Assembly: GCA_934168365.1 (NCBI GenBank)
Contig: CAKPNJ010000002.1
Location: 112,305 to 176,304 of the forward strand
From: an uncultured Clostridia bacterium
GTDB taxonomy: Bacteria; Bacillota; Clostridia; TANB77; CAG-508
Length of the DNA: 64,000 bases
Direction: 5' to 3'
In this document: positions 55,861 through 63,782 of the stretch, in pieces
Position numbering within the stretch: the first letter of the stretch is position 1
How the letters are laid out: every line of letters begins with the position of its first letter
Made by a program: the position numbers and the translations under genes
The notes under the pieces: generated by a model
What the model was told of the DNA's origin: nothing
Databases searched by the model: none
What the model saw: only the letters and a program-made list of their open reading frames with translations

Positions 55861-56190
55861 TTATCCTAGTTTATCTCCATTTTCTACCTTTTCAGTTGGT
55901 TGTATTAACACTACTCCTTGTTTACTATATGTTCCTAATACTAACACCTGTGAAAGGAAATTCGCTATTTGTTTTTCTGGAAAGTTCACAACTGCAAGTA
56001 TTTGCTTTCCCTCTAATTCTTCTGGTTTATATACCTCTGTTATTTGTGCAGAAGATTTTTTTATTCCAATCTCATCTCCAAAATCAATTTCTAATTTGTA
56101 TGCAGGTCTCTTAGCTTCTTTAAATATCTCTGCTTTTACAATTGTTCCAACTCTAATATCTAATTTCATAAAATCATTAAATGTAACCAC
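55861..56190 (-). CDS. csaA: CsaA-type tRNA-binding domain protein
   Basis: 109 residues forming one tRNA_bind/EMAP OB domain: DIRVGTIVKAE, KSSAQIT and VVNFPEKQIANF. CsaA is reported to act as a chaperone in Bacillus. GTG start with GGGAGATG RBS. Transcribed divergently from the radical-SAM repair pair. Confidence 0.9.
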   Translation of the reverse strand: MVTFNDFMKLDIRVGTIVKAEIFKEAKRPAYKLEIDFGDEIGIKKSSAQITEVYKPEELEGKQILAVVNFPEKQIANFLSQVLVLGTYSKQGVVLIQPTEKVENGDKLG

Positions 56191-56284
56191 GTTAAATCAT
56201 CTCCCTAAATTATATTTTTATAATGTTATCACAAAATTCGAAAATATACAACAAAAATTTATTTTATTTTTGTAAAACTTTTGT

Positions 56285-56313
56285 TTGACATTTTTAAAAT
56301 GATGTATTATAAT
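56285..56313 (+). promoter_or_regulatory. Promoter of the radical-SAM repair pair
   Basis: TTGACA (56285-56290), 17-bp spacer, TATAAT (56308-56313): perfect consensus, 35 bp before the start codon. Confidence 0.88.
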
Positions 56314-56348
56314 AATTGCGAACATTTATTCTTTGTATGGAGGGCTAT

Positions 56349-57698
56349 ATGGAAATTGATGAAAAGTTAGAGATTTTATCCGCTTCTGCCAAATATGATG
56401 CTTCTTGTAGTTCATCTGGAGGTACAAGAAAAAATACACCTGGTGGAATTGGTAATAGTGAAATTTCAGGAATTTGTCATAGTTGGGGTGCTGACGGGAG
56501 ATGTATTTCTTTACTTAAAATTCTGATGACAAATTGTTGTATGTATGATTGTAAATATTGTATAAATCGCAAAAGTAACTCTGTTAGAAGAGCTACTTTT
56601 ACACCAAAAGAAATTGCTGATCTAACAATTGGATTTTATAAACGTAATTACATTGAAGGGCTATTTTTAAGTTCAGCTGTTATAAAGTCACCTGATTATA
56701 CTATGGAACAAATGATACAAGCTATTAGTATTTTACGAAACGAGTATCATTTTAATGGATATATTCATGCTAAAACTATCCCTGGTAGTAGTCAAGAACT
56801 TATTGATAAATTAGGTACTTTAGTAGACCGTATGAGTGTTAATATTGAACTTCCTTCTCAAACTAGTTTAAAATTATTAGCACCTGATAAATCTAAAGAA
56901 AATATTGTTGAACCAATGAGCTATATTTCAAGTAAACTAAGTTTATCTGCTCAAAAGTTTTTGCCTGTTGCTAAGAAGAGTTTTAATTTCTTACCTAGTA
57001 ATGTAATTCATAAACCAAAGGATAAAAACTTTGTACCTGCAGGTCAAACCACACAGATGATAGTTGGCGCAACACCTGACACTGACTTGCAAATCATTAA
57101 GTTATCTGAAAGTTTGTATAATAAATTTCATTTAAAAAGAGTTTATTATTCTGCTTATGTTTCAGTTAACGAAGATTCTAATTTGCCTACTTTAGCCAAA
57201 CCACCATTACTTAGAGAAAATAGAATTTATCAAGCCGACTGGTTACTTAGATTTTATGGTTTTAAAGCAGATGAATTATTAAATGAGCAAAATCCTAATT
57301 TTAATACTTTGCTAGATCCTAAATGTGACTGGGCTTTAAGGCATTTGGATAGTTTTCCAGTAGAAGTAAATTCTGCTGATTACTATACTTTGCTTAGGAT
57401 TCCAGGTATTGGAGTTATCTCAGCTAAACGCATTGTCTCTGCAAGGAAATACTGCCATTTACAGTTTGAACACCTAAAAAAATTAGGAGTTGTTTTAAAA
57501 AGAGCTAGATATTTTATTACTTGTGACGGAAAATATTATGATACAGTTAGAAATTTTAATAATGGTTTTATTGAGCAAAACTTGTTATTTTTAGAAAGAA
57601 ACAGTTTGCCTGTACCTGCATATGTTCAAACATCTTTGTTTGATAATGCTGAGCCAAATAGATTTGACAGATTAAAAGTGCTTACTGGTAATTTGTAA
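56349..57698 (+). CDS. Putative DNA modification/repair radical SAM protein (TIGR03916-like)
   Basis: 449 residues. The radical-SAM cluster motif CMYDCKYC (about 62-69) binds 4Fe-4S, and a helix-hairpin-helix LLRIPGIGVISAKRIV (about 350-365) suggests DNA binding. The family is always paired with the next gene and is thought to handle DNA lesions; the chemistry is unproven. ATG at 56349 has GGAGGG RBS; the nearby upstream start lacks one. Confidence 0.9.
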   Translation: MEIDEKLEILSASAKYDASCSSSGGTRKNTPGGIGNSEISGICHSWGADGRCISLLKILMTNCCMYDCKYCINRKSNSVRRATFTPKEIADLTIGFYKRNYIEGLFLSSAVIKSPDYTMEQMIQAISILRNEYHFNGYIHAKTIPGSSQELIDKLGTLVDRMSVNIELPSQTSLKLLAPDKSKENIVEPMSYISSKLSLSAQKFLPVAKKSFNFLPSNVIHKPKDKNFVPAGQTTQMIVGATPDTDLQIIKLSESLYNKFHLKRVYYSAYVSVNEDSNLPTLAKPPLLRENRIYQADWLLRFYGFKADELLNEQNPNFNTLLDPKCDWALRHLDSFPVEVNSADYYTLLRIPGIGVISAKRIVSARKYCHLQFEHLKKLGVVLKRARYFITCDGKYYDTVRNFNNGFIEQNLLFLERNSLPVPAYVQTSLFDNAEPNRFDRLKVLTGNL

Positions 57699-57712
57699 AG
57701 GAGTGTAATTTA

Positions 57713-58486
57713 ATGATTGATTGGAAAATTTTAAATAATGAAATTTATTTGTATGATGGAAGTTTTAATGGTTTACTTAGTGTTGCTTTTTATTGCTATA
57801 TCAATAAGTCAATACCTTGTAATGTGGTGGCTGATGAAAAGTATATACATAATTTATTAGAAACCACCAGATTTATACCAACAAGCGAAGTTAGTGCTGA
57901 ACGTGTTTTTAATGGAATGTATAGGGTTGCAGGTAAAGAATCTGTGTATGATTGCTATAATGCTTTTTTGTCTGGTAATGCTAATAAAGAGTTACCCATA
58001 TTAAAATACATCTTAAATAGTTTTGAAATTGGACCTAATATTTGTAATATGCTTTCAATAGATTATGTTTTAGAAGTTGTAAAGTTACGTAAAAATGTAC
58101 TTATGGAAGCTCATAAATTTGACGGTTTAGTTCGTTTACAGGAAATTGGTACTAATTTTTGGTATGCTTCTGTTCACCCTGATAACAATATAATTGAAAA
58201 TGTAGGACAGTTTTTAATGAGGAGATTTCCTATGCAAAATTTAATTTTGCATGATAAAAATAGAAATTTAGCTTTTATGTATAGCGTTTTAAAACCTAAT
58301 AATTATGAAATAATTGAGGTTCCTGAGAATATACAATTTTCTATTTTTTCAGAAGATGAAATTAAGTTTCAGTCTTTATGGAAAACATTTTTCAAAAGTG
58401 TCGCAATTAAAGAAAGAACAAATTCAAAATTACAAATGCAATTTATGCCTAAAAAATATTGGAAAGATTTGACAGAAGTGTCTTGA
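57713..58486 (+). CDS. TIGR03915-family putative DNA metabolism protein
   Basis: 257 residues, DUF4130-type. YDGSFNGLLSVAFYCY at about 14-29 and FVxx-type HPDNNIIENVGQFLMRRFP with NLILHDKNRNLAF near the middle are diagnostic. It belongs with the radical-SAM partner just upstream, in one operon with GGAG RBS. Confidence 0.88.
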   Translation: MIDWKILNNEIYLYDGSFNGLLSVAFYCYINKSIPCNVVADEKYIHNLLETTRFIPTSEVSAERVFNGMYRVAGKESVYDCYNAFLSGNANKELPILKYILNSFEIGPNICNMLSIDYVLEVVKLRKNVLMEAHKFDGLVRLQEIGTNFWYASVHPDNNIIENVGQFLMRRFPMQNLILHDKNRNLAFMYSVLKPNNYEIIEVPENIQFSIFSEDEIKFQSLWKTFFKSVAIKERTNSKLQMQFMPKKYWKDLTEVS

Positions 58487-58491
58487 ATTGA

Positions 58492-58520
58492 TTGACATAA
58501 AATAGTTTCAGTGTTATAAT
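58492..58520 (+). promoter_or_regulatory. Promoter of the 76-residue gene
   Basis: TTGACA (58492-58497), 17-bp spacer, TATAAT (58515-58520). Confidence 0.87.
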
Positions 58521-58570
58521 TTAAGGAACTTGACTTAGATAGTCAAATAATTTAAAAGGAGTTTTTGTAT

Positions 58571-58801
58571 ATGAATACTAGAATTACCTTTCAGGCACCT
58601 TACGTCGACGAGCATACCGGAGAAAAAATGAACTTTGTATATGAATACAAGGTTCCCAAAAACACATTTGAGAGAATTCAGGAAATTCTCATAAAGCAAT
58701 TAAAAGCACACGTTTCTGGACGCACATTTTCTTTTCCTTCTCGTGAAGATTTGTATCAAGGCCTTGAAAAAGTTGCCAGTTTAATGGTAACATGCAAATA
58801 A
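58571..58801 (+). CDS. Small protein of unknown function
   Basis: 76 residues starting MNTRITFQAPYVDEHTG. AAAAGGAG RBS, own consensus promoter, terminator AAAGAGCATACC..GGTATGCTCTTT following. Codon choices (GTC GAC GAG, CCC) differ from neighbours, as in the two other small single genes. There is no in-frame CGG. No family recognised. Confidence 0.6.
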   Translation: MNTRITFQAPYVDEHTGEKMNFVYEYKVPKNTFERIQEILIKQLKAHVSGRTFSFPSREDLYQGLEKVASLMVTCK

Positions 58802-58811
58802 CTCCTAAGAA

Positions 58812-58845
58812 AGAGCATACCGAATTTGGTATGCTCTTTCTTTAT
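58812..58845 (+). terminator. Terminator of the 76-residue gene
   Basis: AAAGAGCATACC pairs with GGTATGCTCTTT followed by CTTTATC; also faces the thrS end. Confidence 0.8.
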
Positions 58846-58847
58846 CT

Positions 58848-60764
58848 TTATTTATATTCTTCTATTTCTTTTTTTATTTTTGATATAAAGTCTTCTAGTC
58901 CCATTGCTCCAATATCACCATCTGTTCTAGAACGAACTCCTACTGCATTTGCCTCTACTTCTTTATCCCCTATGATTAACATATATGGGATTTTTTGAAG
59001 TTGTGCTTCTCTAATTTTGTAACCAATTTTTTCTTGTCTCTCATCAAGTTCTGCACGAATTCCATTGTTATCTAGTTCTTCTAGAACCTTTTCTGCATAT
59101 TCTTTATGTGCATCAGCTATTGGTAATATTTTTACTTGTACTGGTGATAACCATGTTGGGAATGCACCTGCATAATGTTCTGTTAAAATACCAATAAATC
59201 TTTCAAATGAACCAAATAATGCTCTATGTAGCATAATTGGCGTTTTCTTTTCTCCATCTGAATCAATGTATGATAAATTAAATCTTAATGGTAATTGGAA
59301 GTCAACTTGTACTGTTCCCATTTGCCATTCTCTTCCTAAACAATCCTTCATTTTAATATCAATTTTTGGACCATAGAAAGCTCCATCACCTTCATTTACA
59401 CGATAATTGTCTTTACCACAGATTTCATCTAATACATCTTTTAGGTCCGCTTCTGCTTTATTCCATAAATTGATGTCTCCCATGTAATCTTCTGGTCTAG
59501 TAGATAATGTTAGTATAAAGTCTAATCCAAATATGTTATATAGCTTTTTAGCAATTTCAAGAATGTTTTTAATCTCTTCTTTAATTTGTGATTCCATAAC
59601 ATAGTTGTGTGAATCATCTTGTCTAAACATTCTTACACGGAATAAACCGTTTAATTGCCCAGATTTTTCATTACGGTGTATAACATCTATATCACTAAAT
59701 CTTAAAGGTAAGTCTTTATAACTTCTTAATTTGCTTTGATAAATTTTAATAGAGTTTGGACAGTTCATTGGTTTTAAAGCTTGTTCTTTTCCATCACTAT
59801 CTATTAAAACAAACATATCATCTTTATAATGATCCCAATGTCCTGATGTTTTCCATAAACTACTGCTGTTTAATTGTGGACCAGAGAATTCTTGATATCC
59901 TCTCTTTTTATGTTCTTTTCTCCAAAGATCTATAAGTATATTCATCATTGTAAAGCCTTTAGGCATCCAATATGCCATACCTGGTGCAGTTTCGTCAAAG
60001 AAGAATAAGTCTAGTTCTTTTCCTAATTTACGGTGATCTCTTTTTTTAGCTTCTTCTAACATGTGTAAATATTCTTCTAGCATACTTGCTTTAGGAAATG
60101 CAATACCATAAATTCTTTGAAGAGTTTGTTTTGTTTCGTCTCCTCTCCAATATGAAGCTGATGAATGTAATAATTTGAATGCTTTTACTGAACCTGTGCT
60201 CATAATATGTGGTCCTGCACATAATTCTTTGAATTCGCCTTGGTCATAAAAACTAATTTCTTCGTCTTCTGGTAATTCTTCAATTAGTTCTACTTTGTAT
60301 GGTTCTTTTCTATCTTTCATTAACTTAATAGCTTCTTCTCTTGGAAGAGTATATCTTGTAATTGGTAAATCCTCTTTTACAATTCTTTTCATTTCTTCTT
60401 CGATTTTAGCTAAATCTTCCTCTGTAAATGGTTTTTCTACATCAAAATCATAATAAAAACCATTATCAATAGATGGACCAATTGTTAATTTTGCGCTATC
60501 TCCATATAGTCTTTTTATAGCTTGTGCCATAATATGAGATGTCGTATGCCAATATGCCTTTTTACCATCTAAATCATCAAAAGTTAAAATTTCTAATTTA
60601 CAGTCTTTTTCTATTATAGTACGTAAATCTTTTACCTCTCCATCAATCTTTGCAGCCATAGCATTTCTTGCTAAACCTTCACTCAATTTTTTTGCTACTT
60701 CTAAAACAGAAGAACCTTCATTAACTTCTATTTTAGAACCATCTTTTAATTCTACTTTTACCAT
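58848..60764 (-). CDS. thrS: Threonyl-tRNA synthetase
   Basis: Charges tRNA-Thr. 638 residues: TGS domain (about 1-62), editing domain with HTTSHIMAQAI (HxxxH-like), class II motifs (motif 1 near GPQLNSSS, motif 2 FRVRMFRQDDSHN), zinc Cys in MNCPNS, and the anticodon-binding domain (SPVQVKILPI). Under T-box control by the leader upstream. Confidence 0.97.
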   Translation of the reverse strand: MVKVELKDGSKIEVNEGSSVLEVAKKLSEGLARNAMAAKIDGEVKDLRTIIEKDCKLEILTFDDLDGKKAYWHTTSHIMAQAIKRLYGDSAKLTIGPSIDNGFYYDFDVEKPFTEEDLAKIEEEMKRIVKEDLPITRYTLPREEAIKLMKDRKEPYKVELIEELPEDEEISFYDQGEFKELCAGPHIMSTGSVKAFKLLHSSASYWRGDETKQTLQRIYGIAFPKASMLEEYLHMLEEAKKRDHRKLGKELDLFFFDETAPGMAYWMPKGFTMMNILIDLWRKEHKKRGYQEFSGPQLNSSSLWKTSGHWDHYKDDMFVLIDSDGKEQALKPMNCPNSIKIYQSKLRSYKDLPLRFSDIDVIHRNEKSGQLNGLFRVRMFRQDDSHNYVMESQIKEEIKNILEIAKKLYNIFGLDFILTLSTRPEDYMGDINLWNKAEADLKDVLDEICGKDNYRVNEGDGAFYGPKIDIKMKDCLGREWQMGTVQVDFQLPLRFNLSYIDSDGEKKTPIMLHRALFGSFERFIGILTEHYAGAFPTWLSPVQVKILPIADAHKEYAEKVLEELDNNGIRAELDERQEKIGYKIREAQLQKIPYMLIIGDKEVEANAVGVRSRTDGDIGAMGLEDFISKIKKEIEEYK

Positions 60765-60819
60765 AGTTTCTCCTCCTTTTAATAAAAAATTTTAGTGCTT
60801 ATTTCTATTTTTTTGAGCA

Positions 60820-61045
60820 ATACAAAAGCACTTCTAAAGTATTGCTACCTTAGGAGTGCTTATATACACGGTTCCATCCTATTTTTAACTTAATTACTCT
60901 TTAACGCAGATATACGCCTAGCTTTTAACTAGGAACTAATGAGGTAGTTTTTCAAATCTGTTTATTTAAGCTGGCTTTCAGCCGGTGACCAACTCTCTCT
61001 TTCAACAACCTTGATTTTACTTTGTCTCATTCTTGTCTTTATTTT
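60820..61045 (-). promoter_or_regulatory. T-box riboswitch of thrS
   Basis: The leader contains an AG-box-like GAGAG, stem I GCTGAAAGCC, a candidate specifier loop with ACC/ACT (AAAACTACCTCATTAG, near 60943), and the T-box TGGAACCGTG (60867-60876). A terminator of 14 bp (60826-60861) with T-run follows. Uncharged tRNA-Thr should stabilise the antiterminator. Confidence 0.9.
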
Positions 61046-61156
61046 TCAAACTATATATTATTATACTCGCTGTTTTTTCAAGTGTCAAGTGATTTTATAT
61101 AGTTTTCGTTACTAGATAATGGTTTTCAATAACGATATTGAAGAAAACGCTTGAAA

Positions 61157-61408
61157 TCATAACAAAATTTGTATATCTTTTAAAATTACTTTATCGTATT
61201 CTAAATATCCATTTATCATAACAATATCTTCGTGTTTTAAATTTGCATAAACATAATCTGCCTTTTCATCATATGCAATTATTTCTACCTCTTGTTCATC
61301 ACCTACTGTTACAGTTCTAAATCCAGCTACTGAAATATGTTTAGAATTTAATATAAAATCAAATTTAACTTCTGTTATTACTTTTCCTATTATAAATACT
61401 TCATTCAT
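61157..61408 (-). CDS. Small OB-fold, SSB-like protein
   Basis: 83 residues. MNEVFIIGKVITEVKFDF, EVEIIAYDEKADYVYANL and VMINGYLEYDKV follow the strand pattern of single-stranded-DNA-binding OB folds, but the protein is shorter than SSB and has no acidic C-terminal tip. AAAGG RBS. It follows the DGR template on the same strand; an involvement in cDNA handling is speculation. Confidence 0.5.
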   Translation of the reverse strand: MNEVFIIGKVITEVKFDFILNSKHISVAGFRTVTVGDEQEVEIIAYDEKADYVYANLKHEDIVMINGYLEYDKVILKDIQILL

Positions 61409-61576
61409 TCTTAATACCTTTTATTAAAATTTTGCATATCATGTATATTCTGCTTGACCTACTAATACATAATTTGCTGATACTTTTTTACCTAAATTAG
61501 GAAGGAATAAATCTCTTTAATACTAATACTTTCTCTGTATATATTCCTTAAAATATATAATCTGGAATTGTATTAG

Positions 61577-61713
61577 AGTGAGGGCCTAAAACCAATGTTG
61601 TTGTTGCTGTTAGTCGTATTGTTGTTGTTACGGTTAGAAGCTGGATTGTTAGAGCCATTGTTGTTGTAATTGCCACCCCTATTAGCACAAGGATTGTTGG
61701 TATTAGCGGTTTT
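61577..61713 (-). repeat. DGR template repeat (TR)
   Basis: 137 bp, beginning 22 bp after the reverse-transcriptase stop. In the reading frame of the target it encodes Asn (AAC/AAT) at nearly every variable position (for example N-N-N-N-T-T-N-S-N-N-N-I-G-F-R-P-S). It matches the variable repeat at 63793-63932 with 22 substitutions, all at minus-strand adenines of TR, one non-adenine change near the 3' end (61590), and one codon fewer. Confidence 0.95.
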
Positions 61714-61735
61714 AATTTATCCCTATTATTACTTT

Positions 61736-62746
61736 TTATTCCAAATAAAATACCTTTTTCGTCAAATTATTAACATTTGCAATTTTTAAATATCCTAAAT
61801 GTCCTGCTAAATACTTTTTAGCTTCTTTGCTTGTCAATTTTTCTTCTCTTATATAATATTTTAATTCTTTTACTTTTTGCTTTAGTTTTCTTTTACCTTT
61901 ATCTCGTATTTTTAATCTGTATTCGTTTATTTTATACCCACAAAAGTTCACTCCTTGTTTACTTTTAAATATTTGTGTTTTTTTATTTAACTCTAATTCT
62001 AAGTTTTCCTTCAAAAATATTTTTATATTCCCTAGTATTTTTTTTGCTTGCTCTTTTGTTTTTATTAAAATAATTCCATCATCCATGTATCTATAATAAT
62101 ACTTGCAATGTAGGTTATGTTTTATATACTGGTCTAGTTCATTTAAATATATATTAGCAAACATTTGTGAAGTATAGTTTCCTATTGGTAAGTTTTTTAT
62201 ACCTTCATTTGAAAATACTATTTCATTTATTAACCATAATAATTTCTGGTCTTTTATTTTCTTTTTCAATATTCTATATAATATATTTTTGTTTATATTT
62301 TCAAAATACTTTTTTATATCCATTTTTAGTATATAATAATTATTCCATATTCTTTTACAATGTAGCATTGCTTTTTGCACATCCAAGCAAGCTTTATGCA
62401 TACCTCTACCTTTTAAACATGCATATGTTGTATTTATAAATGTTGGTACAAAATATGGAACTAAAAAATTATCTACCACCCATCTATGTACTATTCTGTC
62501 TATATATCTACTTTTTTCTATTTTTCTTACCTTAGGTTCTGTTATATAAAATACTGTATATCCTCCATGTTTATATGTTTTATTTTTTAACTTTTCATAT
62601 AGCCACATAATATATTCTTCTTGTTTTAAGTTAAATAATATAACATCTTTTCTATAGCCCTTTCCTTTTCTACTTAGTTTATGTGCTATCATTAGTTTCT
62701 CATATGTTAGCTGTTTATCAAATTCATTCCTTATTGTTTTTGGCAT
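61736..62746 (-). CDS. DGR reverse transcriptase
   Basis: 336 residues. RT motifs: KSRYIDRIVHRWV, MDIKKYFENIN (domain 3), the DGR-specific LPIGNYTSQ (188-194, where group II and retron RTs have QGxxxSP), YMDD catalytic site (220-223), and FCGYKIN. It makes error-prone cDNA from TR, mutating adenines, to replace the variable repeat. It overlaps the avd gene by 23 bp. Confidence 0.95.
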   Translation of the reverse strand: MPKTIRNEFDKQLTYEKLMIAHKLSRKGKGYRKDVILFNLKQEEYIMWLYEKLKNKTYKHGGYTVFYITEPKVRKIEKSRYIDRIVHRWVVDNFLVPYFVPTFINTTYACLKGRGMHKACLDVQKAMLHCKRIWNNYYILKMDIKKYFENINKNILYRILKKKIKDQKLLWLINEIVFSNEGIKNLPIGNYTSQMFANIYLNELDQYIKHNLHCKYYYRYMDDGIILIKTKEQAKKILGNIKIFLKENLELELNKKTQIFKSKQGVNFCGYKINEYRLKIRDKGKRKLKQKVKELKYYIREEKLTSKEAKKYLAGHLGYLKIANVNNLTKKVFYLE

Positions 62747-63104
62747 AATATTTTACTAAACCTCCAACCATTTTTCCTATTTCACCTATTTTAGTTATTG
62801 CCACACTAAACTTTTTGTCATTTATCCATTTATTTTTGTACATTATTCTTAAGTAAATTCTCTGGCAGTTTAGTTCTGCATCTATCTTGTTTATATATTC
62901 TAATCTTTGTTCTTTTTCTATTTTACTAACATACAAAATATATTCTAGTAATTTATACATTGAACATTTATATTCATTACCTATACTAAATTTTTCTGTT
63001 CTTGGAAGTTTTAGCAAAGTTTCTAACATATATTGTATATACTCTTGCATTTTAGGAATTAGTTGTAATTGCTCATTATTTATTTTTTCTAATAATTTAT
63101 TCAC
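62724..63104 (-). CDS. avd: DGR accessory protein Avd-like (four-helix bundle)
   Basis: 126 residues, all-helical and basic, fitting the Avd/23S-IVP four-helix-bundle family: TEKFSIGNEYKCSMYKLLEYI and ELNCQRIYLRIMYKNKWI are characteristic. In phage BPP-1 Avd forms a pentamer that binds the RT and TR RNA and is required for retrohoming. Overlaps the RT and the MutS-like gene, so the three form one translated block. Confidence 0.85.
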   Translation of the reverse strand: MNKLLEKINNEQLQLIPKMQEYIQYMLETLLKLPRTEKFSIGNEYKCSMYKLLEYILYVSKIEKEQRLEYINKIDAELNCQRIYLRIMYKNKWINDKKFSVAITKIGEIGKMVGGLVKYYAKNNKE

Positions 63105-63513
63105 ACCCTTTTAACTCCTGTTCTAACATTTTTCTAAAAGCATTCATGTATTTATCTTCTGAATACCTTCTAATTCCTAAACACAGTAAGCAATTTTGAT
63201 TTGGTCTTTTTTCTTTATGATATTCCCCATCATTTCTACATTCTTCTACTAGCATTTCTTTTTCATTGTTAAAATGATATACAATATATGATACATCTAG
63301 TCTGTCTAGTTTTTCCAAATATTTAGGCAAACTCGTTTCTGGTATTCCTACTTTACATACATTTTCTGAAAAACAAGTACATTTTAGTTTGAATACCTTA
63401 TTTAAGAAAATGGCATCTTTTCCTGTTTCTATATAAAAGACTCCTGTTTTTATAAAAACTATTCTTTGATTATTTTTTTCTTGTAATAATTCTAACATTG
63501 TACTAAAACTCAC
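63097..63513 (-). CDS. MutS N-terminal-domain-like DGR accessory protein
   Basis: About 138 residues. RIVFIKTGVFYIETGKDA, KVGIPETSLPKYLEKL and YIVYHFNNEKEM follow the mismatch-recognition domain I of MutS (which has FFRxGDFYE and CGVPxHxxxxYIxKL). A MutS-like accessory class has been described in DGR surveys, from memory. GTG start at 63513 with AAAGGGGTGATAAGA RBS was chosen; reading further upstream would pass through palindromes and GC-rich repeats. The C-terminal CLLCLGIRRYSEDKY resembles a small treble-clef-like tail. Confidence 0.75.
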   Translation of the reverse strand: MSFSTMLELLQEKNNQRIVFIKTGVFYIETGKDAIFLNKVFKLKCTCFSENVCKVGIPETSLPKYLEKLDRLDVSYIVYHFNNEKEMLVEECRNDGEYHKEKRPNQNCLLCLGIRRYSEDKYMNAFRKMLEQELKGCE

Positions 63514-63548
63514 TCTTATCACCCCTTTGCAAAAATTTATATACGTTT

Positions 63549-63590
63549 CGCCTTTATTGTGTTTGCAAATTTGCAAGCACAATAAAGGCG
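63549..63590. repeat. 42-bp palindrome upstream of the MutS-like gene
   Basis: CGCCTTTATTGTG and CACAATAAAGGCG arms around TTTGCAAATTTGCAA with one mismatch pair. It lies just before the MutS-like start. Confidence 0.9.
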
Positions 63591-63614
63591 CCCCGCAAGG
63601 GGCGCCCCGCAAGG
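63587..63614. repeat. Tandem GC-rich 14-mer
   Basis: GGCGCCCCGCAAGG occurs twice in direct succession, a GC-rich island in AT-rich DNA, between two palindromes. Confidence 0.9.
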
Positions 63615-63680
63615 GAAAATTTTTCAAATTTCTAAAACTTGACCTTAACGGTCAGTTTAAGAAATTTTAGAAAAATTTTC
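63615..63680. repeat. Long imperfect inverted repeat downstream of the DGR target
   Basis: About 30-bp arms (GAAAATTTTTCAAATTTCTA... ) around TTGACCTTAACGGTCA. It could terminate the target mRNA or protect RNA ends. Confidence 0.8.
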
Positions 63681-63682
63681 TC

Positions 63683-63707
63683 CTTTAGCGTTTTTGATGC
63701 GCTAAAG
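63683..63707. repeat. Hairpin CTTTAGCG/CGCTAAAG
   Basis: 8-bp stem with 9-nt loop between the target stop and the long inverted repeat. Confidence 0.75.
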
Positions 63708-63753
63708 TACGTGTTAAACGCATTAGTGCTAACATCGCATTTATTCATTTTTT

Positions 63754-63770
63754 CTGGTTCATTGAACCAG
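63754..63770 (-). repeat. DGR post-VR hairpin candidate
   Basis: Perfect 8-bp stem CTGGTTCA/TGAACCAG with one-base loop, 23 bp after the VR end. Known DGRs have a hairpin/cruciform just downstream of VR that promotes retrohoming; this is the matching position, although the 1-nt loop is shorter than usual. Confidence 0.6.
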
Positions 63771-63782
63771 TGGTCAGTGCTA

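Noticed and set aside
56316..56348. Upstream start of the radical-SAM gene
   Set aside because: No RBS, and it overlaps the region right after the -10 box; the ATG at 56349 has GGAGGG.
63514..63627. N-terminal extension of the MutS-like protein
   Set aside because: It would be encoded by the palindrome and GC-rich tandem repeat; a GTG with a good RBS lies at 63513.
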